In this document: positions 22,501 through 28,274 of the stretch, piece by piece | Position numbering within the stretch: position 1 is the first letter of the stretch | Layout of the letters: the number at the start of each line of letters is the position of its first letter | Assembly (NCBI GenBank): GCA_044866775.1 | Contig: JBIOUG010000025.1 | Span: 62,001-126,000 of the forward strand | Length of the DNA: 64,000 nt | DNA from: DASUNQ01 sp044866775 | GTDB taxonomy: Bacteria; Acidobacteriota; Thermoanaerobaculia; Multivoradales; UBA5704 | Reading direction: 5' to 3' | Position numbers and translations under genes: made by a program | Notes under the pieces: generated by a model | The model's input: only the letters and a program-made list of their open reading frames with translations | Databases searched by the model: none | What the model was told of the DNA's origin: nothing

Positions 22501-22994
22501 ACTTCGACTACGCGCGCCTCTTCGGGCAGGTGCAGCTCTACCGCGGCGGCCGGGCCGCCGGGCGCCGCTTCGTCTGGGCGCAGTCGGCGCGGGTGGGCTG
22601 GGCGCGCGCCTTCGCCGGCCAGGAGCTGATCCGCTTCGAGCGCTTCTTCGCCGGCGGCGAGCACTCGGTGCGCGGCTACGCGACCGAGAGCCTGGGGCCG
22701 CAGGAGGCGCTGGGCGGCCTGGTGCGGCCGCTCGGCGGCGAGGCGCTGCTGGTCCTCAACGAGGTGCTGCGCGTCGGCCTGCCCTGGGACCTGACGGGGA
22801 TTCTTTTCGCGGACGCCGGCCAGATCTGGGCCGAAGCCTCCGCGGTCGGCTGGGACCTGGCGACGGCCGTCGGCTTCGGGCTGCGCGCCGCCACTCCCGT
22901 CGGCCTGCTGCGCGTCGACGCGGCGTTCCCGCTCGATCGCCGGCCGGGAGAGGAGAGTTACCGGTTGTACGTCGGCTTCGGCAACGCGTTCTGA
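16596..22994 (+). CDS. TamB-like / five-POTRA Omp85 barrel fusion protein
   Basis: A 2132-residue protein that joins the two halves of a translocation and assembly module-like machine. Residues 1-27 are Arg-rich cytoplasmic, and 28-53 form one inner-membrane helix. Residues 54 to about 1400 are a long AsmA/TamB-type periplasmic region ending in a DUF490-like domain (LDPGGYVYAYGQDVRIDRG, FTGDPLTDP, ending ANLQQVLEL). Five POTRA-like repeats follow, starting near 1408, 1490, 1566, 1644 and 1727. An Omp85 barrel runs from about 1802 to the end, with the L6 motif in GGEHSVRGYATESLG and a C-terminal LYVGFGNAF strand. TamA normally has three POTRA domains and BamA five. One chain would anchor in the inner membrane, span the periplasm and end in the outer membrane. 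No frameshift is seen across the 6.4-kb frame. Confidence 0.93.
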   Translation: MAAPSAMSEPSASPAEEPSRRLRRRRRWRRVVLFLIVLSIVLPLVVFVAATVSLRSAAVRRAVLARVSAYLEREMGLAVQAEDFDVRWEGFALEGVRVGAPGAAPLLVAERVAAGVDYGTLRDEVLVIRSLEVVGPRLDLAAPFPELPEAEPGGGAGFEIRRLALRRGAVMGAPPGEAVAEWVRAWQVGGIAAHGSFVGEVWDLTVDAAQGRVERPGFEPLALAITGRARYRDGRPLAITALRATGPGLRLSSSATLGLAAGQPTAVDFDTEVEPRLLAAGAPPGGTVGAVGAVRLPERAGRIAVRARDAPAEVLRPYLDAALFRDLSLARTVADARADLTLGPGDLTRAAGKVEAVWRRDDRRLVQLTATVTPGAPVGAGAQSEPGIRLAVEGDLLPASRGRRHLSGTITAASWTDLAGATAERIDAELRAPDARAAWAELRALWPHWVPELPAGAPVQGSLAADLRLAGALAAPHAQLAATWVPEAGSRLGVQAEAQLPDGSGSAQIEVQALPIALLESFAAGAMTTAGAEPAESARASVVVAPATAPPATASAPNGAKPAGADSASPADAAGAPRAGSDRWAGTLSGTIDLSGSLRAIRARVDLAGAGLAAPPWLDGAESVSLGADVAVVPERAGEPLVVKGVVFLDGNGLSARASDAQQLAAARLHANVEGVLQMRATPSFAGRFLLAGTGLDAPGTARARDLRIEGTMDVAGTLATSSGSARLEASGVELTAAASASTPPVTLDALRLDAALRDREVQLHSFSATAGEQTAAGSGRFLAEPLLAEADLDLRLTRPIAAIRDARLTASLRGGTLVLDAPRIATEGGAASLAATVPLGALRSIPQLTAAIDALPFAAAPGPVSLRLAAPELDSAPLLAALQLPPRAERLRASGLTAALTIDPAAPTAVRDAHGEIRLDALAVDTPDAHAAAEGPLVARLAGARLELLPVRLRFAGGAVDGAGLELRGRADLAPGWRPQDPPAALVAHLALDATGSLDAALLNPYLEGGAGSGALAVTAAVSGPPDALTADVAADGPDASFFWPSPYATRLQAPHAALSLRDGRWTLDRARAVWNGGTLAVSGGGAADGGAALAFDLAGVRYRLDYGLAAQLSGRLTLDLPPAGRSRLAGRLTLDRGVLDRDVNLDREVRDLLLAPEDLPGTEESALADLDLDITVDTVDGVRIRNNVADLRAWWRSLAVTGTAEAPVVKGRIDLDPGGYVYAYGQDVRIDRGALIFTGDPLTDPRMELSTTSSLQDPTIARRRGAESPLAALDEPERRPGETSAGAAQGSPGEALQAGLAAYYGERVVSRLGATVGLQRVVVYPPVIQEEDPSARLEVGRDLSRNTSFALSVDLRNAGRRTYLVDLHGFRELPGLALQAFVTDEEREGANLQQVLELGASRPPPETAPRLRRLRLAGVGGVRGRVLRRAVPLARGAPVPESAAFDVEVVLADALRRRGYPDAKIAVAVTPVAGRPPRVDVTVRVEPGPRVEVVFAGDQPPVALRSAIAALYRGDFYEPAAIAEMQKETVRAFRARGHLEPQVEIAVRAQPDGTRAVTVQSAAGPRAELRQVTIAGPDPETAALAARRFAGTLSRAELAAGLPGADRFLLDALRALGYPQARIAGRTLEEGGERLAVQVEPGERQVVAAVAVEGVEEEERRRLAALVPVAPGDPLRLDRVAEGALRLERALAADGHADAVVRTAVEPGPPERPLAVAVRYAVAPGARLRLAGVDFAGERWSRRERLARIAGLEPGAPFTTGAVEEARARLFQSGAFSRVDSDVDRAAEGEARVSFTVAERPRFHLGYGLRWESGVDPAAVVDLLDRNFLGRGMSLGLRGLYEPNDRRGRLFLRTGAFSRAGLSLEAFAQARRRLPPAENLIEDGLETALQLARPFGERTTGRLYARYRSTRLYETEPDPFFPLDIEIRHPYVGAQLLYESLDDRLDPHAGLFASLDLSGSGTFVGSDFDYARLFGQVQLYRGGRAAGRRFVWAQSARVGWARAFAGQELIRFERFFAGGEHSVRGYATESLGPQEALGGLVRPLGGEALLVLNEVLRVGLPWDLTGILFADAGQIWAEASAVGWDLATAVGFGLRAATPVGLLRVDAAFPLDRRPGEESYRLYVGFGNAF

Positions 22995-23013
22995 CCCGCG
23001 AGCCGGAGGGAAC

Positions 23014-23345
23014 GCCTCGGAGCTCGGGGATCGGCGTGCCCAACCGCGGGACCGCGCCGCGGAACGTGAGGACGGGCGCGCACGACTGCTGGAAGGAGCC
23101 TCACGACGTGGTGGCGGGCACGCGGAGAGCGGGGACGGCGCCTCGGAGCTCGGGGACCGGTGCTCGGACCCGTGGGGCGCCGCCTCGGAACCTGGGGACC
23201 GGCGCTCGCAGCGGTTTGGCGCCGCCTCGAAAGCTGGGGACCGGCGCTCGGAACGGTGGGGCGCCGCCTCGAAAGCTGGGGACCGGGGCTCGGAACGGTG
23301 GGGCGCCGCCTCGAAAGCTGGGGACCGGGGCTCACATCTCTGGGA
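23014..23345. repeat. 42-bp tandem repeat array
   Basis: Clear 42-bp units begin at 23142, 23184, 23226, 23268 and 23310, each with GCTGGGGACCGG and GGTGGGGCGCCGC parts; more degenerate units extend left to about 23014. Because 42 is a multiple of three, several frames stay open (for example a 14-residue GTGARNGGAPPRKL repeat). It starts right after the TamB-Omp85 stop and runs into the 21-bp array. Confidence 0.85.
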
Positions 23346-23360
23346 CAGGCCGCGTCCCCC

Positions 23361-23770
23361 GACTCCGAGGCCGTGTCCCTCGACTCCGAGGCCGCGTCCC
23401 TCGACTCCGAGGCCGTGTCCCCCGACTCCGAGGCCGCGTCCCTCGACTCCGAGGCCGTGTCCCCCGACTCCAAGGCCGCGTCCCTCGACTCCGAGGCTGT
23501 GTCCCCCGACTCCGAGGCCGTGTCCCTCGACTCCGAGGCCGCGTCCCCCGACTCCGAGGGCGTGTCCCTCGACTCCGGGGGCGTGTCCCTCGACTCCGAG
23601 GCCGCGCCGCCAGCCTCCGAGGCGGTGTCTCTGAGCTTCGAGGACGTGTCCCCGGGCTCCGAACCCGAGTCCGCAGGCTCCGAGCCCGCGTCTCCAGGCT
23701 TCGCGCCGCCGTCAGCAGGTTCCCGCAGACCCGCACCAGGTTCCGAGGCCGCGTCCCTGGGCGTCGCCGG
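23361..23770. repeat. 21-bp tandem repeat array (about 19 units)
   Basis: Units start every 21 bp from 23361 to 23739 and fade at the right edge. The core units differ mainly at two T/C positions. Read in the frame giving LRGRVPR per unit, both variable sites fall at silent third codon positions; the in-phase frame on the other strand (GTRPRSR) behaves the same way. No start, domain or homologue is recognisable, so it is listed as a repeat, not a gene. The 140 bp from 23770 to the TPR gene show nothing. Confidence 0.9.
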
Positions 23771-23911
23771 CCGCGCCCGCTCGCTCCAGAGCGGTGACTC
23801 GAGCGCCGAAGCCCCGTCCCCGTTCTCCGCGAGCTTTCATCCGCGCTCCCAAGCCCTCACCCGGCGCTCGGAGGGCGCCACGCTCACCCGCGCGGGACCG
23901 TCCGCGCCGCG

Positions 23912-24784
23912 CTACCGCCGCGCCGCGTTGAGCAGCGCCCGCGCCCGCTCCGCCTCCGGCGCGTTGGGCGCCAGCGCGAGGAAGCGCTCGAGGTCGTTGA
24001 TCAGCAGGTCCTTGCGCCCCACCTTCTCGGCGGCGAGCCCGCGGTAGTAGTAGGCGTAGGCGAGCCCGGAGTCCATCTCGAGCGCCCGGTTGAGCTGCTC
24101 GAGCGCCGGCCCCCACTGCTCCTGGAACGCCCGCGTGACGCCGATCTGGTAGGGGATGAGCGCGTTGCCGCCGTCGGCTGCGCGGGCGCGCTCGAAGCTG
24201 CCGACCGCCGCGTCGAACTGCCGCAGCCGCTGCTGCGCGACGCCCAGGTAGTAGTCCTTCTCCCGCCCGCCGCCGCCGGCCTGCGCCAGCTCGACGGCGC
24301 GGCGGAAGGCCGCGTCGGCCTGCCCGGCGTTGCGCTCGCGCAGATAGACCTCGCCTAAGTAGACATAGGGCGCCGGATCGCCCGGCGCGAGCTGCGCCGC
24401 CTGCTGCAGCCGCGCCGCGGCGTCGCCGTAGCGCTTCTCCTGCTCGAGCACCCTCCCGAGCGCCACCGCGACGTATGCGTTCTCCCCTGCCTGCCCGGCG
24501 ACGGAGTCGACCGCGGCCCGCGCCTCGGCCGTCTTGTGCTCCCGGAGCTTGCGGTCCACCGTGCCGACGGCGGGCGGCGGCGCGGCGGGCGGGGGAGTCG
24601 GCGGCTGCTGCGGCTGCGCCTGCCCCTGACTGGGCGGCGGTGGGCTCGGCGGCTTTTTCCCCTTGCCCTTGCCGCCTTGCGCGCCGGCGGCCGCCGGCAG
24701 GACCAGGAGCGCGCAGAGGAGGACGAGCGTGGGGTGGCGGAAGCGCGAGGGGCGACGGCGGATGGCGACCTTCGGGAGTCTCAT
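23912..24784 (-). CDS. Exported TPR-repeat protein
   Basis: A 290-residue protein. The N-terminus is basic then hydrophobic (HPTLVLLCALLVLPAAAGAQ), a good signal peptide, followed by a Lys/Gly stretch and a Pro/Gln-rich linker (about residues 38-75). The rest is a run of TPR-type helices: NAYVAVALGRVLEQEKRYGDA, APYVYLGEVYLRERNAGQAD, DYYLGVAQQRLRQFDAAVG, LIPYQIGVTRAFQEQWGPAL, LAYAYYYRGLAAEKVGRKDL. TPR proteins act as binding scaffolds; the partner is unknown. The frame is open further upstream, but the ATG at 24784 is the one that yields the signal peptide. The 250 bp to the next gene hold no recognisable gene. Confidence 0.85.
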   Translation of the reverse strand: MRLPKVAIRRRPSRFRHPTLVLLCALLVLPAAAGAQGGKGKGKKPPSPPPPSQGQAQPQQPPTPPPAAPPPAVGTVDRKLREHKTAEARAAVDSVAGQAGENAYVAVALGRVLEQEKRYGDAAARLQQAAQLAPGDPAPYVYLGEVYLRERNAGQADAAFRRAVELAQAGGGGREKDYYLGVAQQRLRQFDAAVGSFERARAADGGNALIPYQIGVTRAFQEQWGPALEQLNRALEMDSGLAYAYYYRGLAAEKVGRKDLLINDLERFLALAPNAPEAERARALLNAARR

Positions 24785-24992
24785 AGGCCGCTCAGTATAC
24801 GGCGCGGCAAACGGCCGGCGCAGTCCGATCGAGCGCGTGCGGACTTGGCCCGGCGTCACCCAGAATGCCCGCGAGCGGTTGATCGAGGCGAAGTGGACGG
24901 AGACGCTCGCCGAGCCGCGCGGCCTCAAGCCGCTGTTCGCGGTGCGCGAGCTCCTGGGCGATCGCGCGGCCGGGCGCCGGGGATACATCCCC

Positions 24993-27096
24993 GGCTCCTC
25001 TGCTAACTTCGCGCCGCCGCCGTCGTCCAACGGCTATGCGACGAATTACGGCACTTCTCGCTCTCTTCGCAGCGGTGGCTGCGGGCGCCGAGGATCGGTT
25101 CACGTACATCTATCGGCCGGACGTGCACGCGCGGGCACTCCATCTTCGTGGCAGTATCGCCGCCCTCGAGCATGTGCAGGAAAAACTCAGGACGGGGCCG
25201 TATCTCTGGGTTCGGCTCGACGGGCGCGAGTTCGTCATCCGCGATTCGGCCGTACTCGCTGAGCTCGCGAAGGCTTTCGCGCCGCTCGATGCGCTCGATC
25301 AGGACCAGCGCGCTCTGGATCGGAAGGTCGAGCCGTTCGAGGCGCGCGCGGAACGGCTCGAAGAGCAGATCGACAGGCTCACGGATTCCGAAGAGGAGCT
25401 CTCAGCCGAGGACGAGCGAAGGCTGCGCGATCTCGAGAAGCAACTGCGCGAGGCCGAGCGCGAGTTGCGAACCTTCGAAAAGGACGTGCGAGAGCTGGAG
25501 CGCAGGGAAGTGAGCGTCGAGAGAGTCGTCGAGGAAGCCGTGCGCGGCATCGCCGCGCGGGCGATCCGGCAGGGAATCGCAGCGCGCTTCCGATAGTCGA
25601 CCATTCCCCGTTCGAGAGTGCCGGGATTCTTCGCAGCAAGGGAGAAATAGGCGATGTCTAGCGCGGCCAAAGCGTTAGCGAAGAGCCTCGTTGCCGTGGT
25701 GCTGATTGTCGACGCGAGCGGGCTACGAGCTCAAACGCCGAGCAGGGAGAGGCTCCATACCTCGAGCCGGGACGAGCAACGGCTGGCACGTTTCGAGAAA
25801 CAAGCGGGCGAGCTTCGCGCGCGGCTCAAGATCCCCGGCCTGTCCGCGGTCATAGTCAAAGATCAAGAGGTGCTATGGGCCAAGGGGTTCGGGTTCGCGG
25901 ACCTCGAGAAGCGCATTCCCGCTACCCCGGAGACCCTCTACCACGTCGCATCACTGACCAAGACGTTCGCGGCGATCCTCGTCCTGCAGCTCGTGGAGCA
26001 GGGGAAACTCGGCCTCGATGAGCCGGTGTCCCGTTACTCGGACGACTTCAAGGACGACTCGGTCAAGGTCAAGCACCTGCTCAGCCACACCTCGGACGGG
26101 ACACCCGGGGAACGCTACCTCTACAGCGGGAATCGCTTCGATTACCTGACGGCCGTCATCGAGAAGAAGACCGGCAAGCCGTTCCGCAAGGCGATGGTGG
26201 AAACCTTCCTGGATCCCCTGGCGATGGAGAGCAGTGTCCCCGGTCACGATACCGCCGACGGAGCGGACAGGTGGGGGCTGGGCGAGCGGAACCTCGACCG
26301 CTATCGGGAGAGCCTGTCGAGGTTGTCTCAACCCTATACGCTCTACGGCGACAGCGAGATGGTGCTCGTCCCCTATCCTCCCAGGGATTTCTTCGGCGCG
26401 GCGGCAGGGCTTCTATCGACCGTCTTGGACATGGCCAAGTACGACGCCGCAGTCGACCGCCATCGGTTTCTGAAGAAAGAGACTCAGGAAAGAGCCTGGA
26501 CGGCGTTCGTCTCGAACGGCGGCAAGCGACTCCCCCATGGGCTGGGCTGGTTCGTCACCGAGTACCGTGGGACCAAGCTGATTTGGCATTACGGGCACTG
26601 GGGCACCGGTTTCTCCGCGATCTACCTCAAGGTGCCAGAGAGACATCTCTCGCTCGTCATGCTCGCCAACAGCGAGGCGCTTGCCGATCACCAGTTCCAG
26701 GTGGGCGACGACATCACGAACAATATCTTCGCCTGCACGTTCCTCCGCCTGTTCGTGTCCGAAGACGCCGGCGACTGCGAGCGCAGTTCGCAGACGGCAC
26801 TGACGAAGTGGATCGAGCACCGCCGGGCGCAGGCGCGCACGGCAATTCAGCTAGACCCCGAGATTCTCGAAACCTACGTCGGACAGTACCGGTTCGAGGC
26901 GCCTCCCGATCGGGTCCTCGCCGTGACCCGGGAGGGCGGGAGGCTGTTCGTGGACCTACCCAGGAACCACAAGTCCGAGTTGTTTGCCGAGTCCGAGTCG
27001 AAATTCTTTCTCAAGGTGCGGCCTTACCGGCTCACCTTTGTCAAGGATGAAACACAGGTCACGCATGTGGAGGTCGATTTCGCGGACGGGGAGATC
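24993..27096. repeat. Segmental duplication, copy 1
   Basis: This segment carries a coiled-coil protein gene and a beta-lactamase-fold gene. It is repeated at 28132-29734 with high identity, except that copy 2 lacks about 525 bp from within the first gene to just before the second. Similarity begins at GCTCCTCTGCTAAC in both copies and fades near the end of the beta-lactamase genes. Confidence 0.85.
25036..25596 (+). CDS. Exported coiled-coil protein of unknown function
   Basis: A 186-residue protein with a short signal peptide (MRRITALLALFAAVAAGAED). A region of about 60 residues follows with YIYRPDVHARALHLRGSIAAL and LWVRLDGREFVIRDSAVL, then a long charged coiled coil from about residue 90 to 165 (LEEQIDRLTDSEEELSAEDE). 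No family is recognised. It is followed 57 bp later by a serine-hydrolase gene and the two may be co-transcribed. A truncated 31-codon copy of its 5' end survives in front of the second beta-lactamase gene, so the pair was duplicated as a unit. Confidence 0.75.
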   Translation: MRRITALLALFAAVAAGAEDRFTYIYRPDVHARALHLRGSIAALEHVQEKLRTGPYLWVRLDGREFVIRDSAVLAELAKAFAPLDALDQDQRALDRKVEPFEARAERLEEQIDRLTDSEEELSAEDERRLRDLEKQLREAERELRTFEKDVRELERREVSVERVVEEAVRGIAARAIRQGIAARFR

Positions 27097-27318
27097 TTGC
27101 CCGCGACTCGAGCGCGCCGACTGGGCCAACAGCACGCTGGTGAAGGAGGACGCCGGAAAGGCGGTGGCGCGACTGAAAGAGCAGCCGGGGAAGGATCTCT
27201 TCGTCTTCGGCAGCGCCGACTTCTCCGCCACGCTGATCCGCCACGGGCTCTTCGACGAGTACCGCATCGGGCTCGTGCCGGTCACGCTCGGCGAGGGCAG
27301 CCCGCTGTTCAAGCCTGA
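25654..27318 (+). CDS. Serine beta-lactamase-fold hydrolase, 3' end rearranged
   Basis: A class C beta-lactamase/esterase-fold exported protein with a signal-like N-terminus. The catalytic SxxK is in HVASLTKTFA, the Tyr motif in YLYSGNRFDYL, and the third motif is HYGHWGTGFS. Such proteins may be peptidases or esterases; antibiotic hydrolysis cannot be assumed. Residues 1 to about 480 match the paralogue at 28274-29734. After about 27100 the frame runs out of register through a fragment of a RibD-C/DHFR-like gene, giving a basic, random-looking tail up to 27318. The original 3' end was therefore lost by recombination. The catalytic domain is complete and may still fold. Confidence 0.85.
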   Translation: MSSAAKALAKSLVAVVLIVDASGLRAQTPSRERLHTSSRDEQRLARFEKQAGELRARLKIPGLSAVIVKDQEVLWAKGFGFADLEKRIPATPETLYHVASLTKTFAAILVLQLVEQGKLGLDEPVSRYSDDFKDDSVKVKHLLSHTSDGTPGERYLYSGNRFDYLTAVIEKKTGKPFRKAMVETFLDPLAMESSVPGHDTADGADRWGLGERNLDRYRESLSRLSQPYTLYGDSEMVLVPYPPRDFFGAAAGLLSTVLDMAKYDAAVDRHRFLKKETQERAWTAFVSNGGKRLPHGLGWFVTEYRGTKLIWHYGHWGTGFSAIYLKVPERHLSLVMLANSEALADHQFQVGDDITNNIFACTFLRLFVSEDAGDCERSSQTALTKWIEHRRAQARTAIQLDPEILETYVGQYRFEAPPDRVLAVTREGGRLFVDLPRNHKSELFAESESKFFLKVRPYRLTFVKDETQVTHVEVDFADGEILPATRARRLGQQHAGEGGRRKGGGATERAAGEGSLRLRQRRLLRHADPPRALRRVPHRARAGHARRGQPAVQA

Positions 27319-27442
27319 TTCCGAGCCGGTGAGGCTGCGACTACTGCAGTCGCGGCCCCTCGGCGACCGCTGCCTCCTGCTGCGCTACCAGCCAGCCGCC
27401 GTCGCGGCGGCCGCGCGGCGAGCGGAGCCGCGAACAGGATGA
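27104..27442 (+). pseudogene. RibD C-terminal/DHFR-like domain remnant
   Basis: In a frame different from the upstream hydrolase, the translation reads WANSTLVKEDAGKAVARLK, then LFVFGSADFSATLIRHGLFD and EYRIGLVPVTLGEGSPLF. This is the C-terminal half of the RibD-C dihydrofolate-reductase-like family. The N-terminal nucleotide-binding half is missing and no start codon fits. It is fused out of frame to the beta-lactamase-fold gene, so it is a decayed fragment left by a deletion or insertion. Confidence 0.75.
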
Positions 27443-27463
27443 TGAATGCGAAGCGTCTCGTGA

Positions 27464-27979
27464 TCATGGTTTGAGTTGATAGGACTCGCCCAGCCGCCCG
27501 GCGCCCGCGAGATACTTACGGGCGCGCACTAACTCGGCGATCTGGCGCACATGTCCCAGGTCGTGCAAGGCCCATTCGTGGAGCATCTGCGCCAGCGTAA
27601 TTTCACCGGCCTCACGGTGGAGGGCGCGGCGCTCGCCCGAGCCCGCGGGCAGGCTGCGAAGATATTCTAAGTTCGTCTCGCGCTGCTCTTCGAAGCGCGC
27701 GAATTCGTCTTCCGCGTCGCGGTTGCGATACAGGTCCAGGTACATCTGAGCGTCGTCAGGCTCGAATTCAGGCCGCTCCTCGGCAACAAAGCGGTCCAAG
27801 CGCATGCGGTAACAGTGGCCCTCGCTATGCGAAAGGTGCGCCAGCACCTCGGCCACCGAGAACCGGTCGGGCGCGGGCTTCCACTGGGTGTCCTCCTCGG
27901 AGAGCTCGCACATCAGGCCGCGCAGAATGCCGGGCGTGGCTTCGAGAAGATCGAGACAGGGAAGTCCGTTGGGTTCCAT
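27464..27979 (-). CDS. DinB-superfamily protein
   Basis: A 171-residue four-helix-bundle protein of the DinB/YfiT superfamily. Metal-binding type His occur in EVLAHLSHSEGH and in HEWALHDLGHVRQIAEL, the usual positions. Members include thiol transferases and metal-dependent hydrolases, but most are of unknown function. It starts with ATG at 27979, right beside the end of an SDR gene remnant, and is transcribed against the flanking beta-lactamase genes. It looks intact and is typical in length. Confidence 0.85.
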   Translation of the reverse strand: MEPNGLPCLDLLEATPGILRGLMCELSEEDTQWKPAPDRFSVAEVLAHLSHSEGHCYRMRLDRFVAEERPEFEPDDAQMYLDLYRNRDAEDEFARFEEQRETNLEYLRSLPAGSGERRALHREAGEITLAQMLHEWALHDLGHVRQIAELVRARKYLAGAGRLGESYQLKP

Positions 27980-27983
27980 GCAC

Positions 27984-28121
27984 TCATCCTACGATGTTCT
28001 CGCCGCCGTCCACGTGAATGGTGTTGCCGGTCATCCATATGTGGCCGGGTGGCACAGAGCGGCGGCCCGCGCGTCCCGCGTCCCGCGCCTTCGTCCGCGC
28101 CCGCCGCGCCACCCGGTCCAG
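27984..28121 (-). pseudogene. Mosaic of SDR 3' end and SymE-like fragment
   Basis: Two unrelated gene fragments are joined in one frame. The last 17 codons (27984 to about 28040) read MTGNTIHVDGGENIVG, the C-terminal signature of short-chain dehydrogenases such as enoyl-ACP reductases. The preceding part (28053-28121) reads LDRVARRARTKARDAGRAG and matches LDRVARRARKRARAREARA in the SymE-like toxin at 37276-37671. Neither is functional. Upstream the frame runs into the duplicated segment. Confidence 0.7.
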
Positions 28122-28178
28122 GCGCAGTCCGACCTGCTCCTCTGCTAACTTCGCGCCGCCGCCGTCGTCCAACGGGGT

Positions 28179-28274
28179 ATGCGACGAATTACGGCACTTC
28201 TCGCTCTCTTCGCAGCGATGGCTGCTGGCGCCGAAGATCGGTTCACGTACATCTATCGGCCGGACGTAGGTTGA
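28179..28274 (+). pseudogene. Truncated coiled-coil gene, now a 31-codon leader frame
   Basis: The translation starts MRRITALLALFAAMAAGAED, the signal peptide of the gene at 25036, and continues RFTYIYRPDVG before a TGA at 28272-28274. The last A of that stop is the first base of the ATG of the following hydrolase (TGATG), so the deletion created a short leader that could couple translation to the hydrolase gene. It was probably once 186 codons long. Confidence 0.75.

Noticed and set aside
18300..22664. A 1454-codon open frame on the minus strand opposite the TamB-Omp85 gene
   Set aside because: Very Ala/Arg/Glu-rich with no domain. It is the usual antisense shadow of a GC-rich gene whose plus-strand product has clear domains.
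23361..23770. A CRISPR array
   Set aside because: The 21-bp units are directly adjacent with no spacers, and there are no cas genes.
18443..23797. A 1784-codon plus-strand frame overlapping the TamB-Omp85 gene and running through both tandem arrays
   Set aside because: Most of it is an out-of-frame shadow. Only the part from about 23037 could be real, and that is reported as repeats.
24785..25035. A possible gene fragment (frame with LAEPRGLKPLFAVRELLGDR)
   Set aside because: It looks protein-like but matches no family I recognise, and has no start or clear limits.
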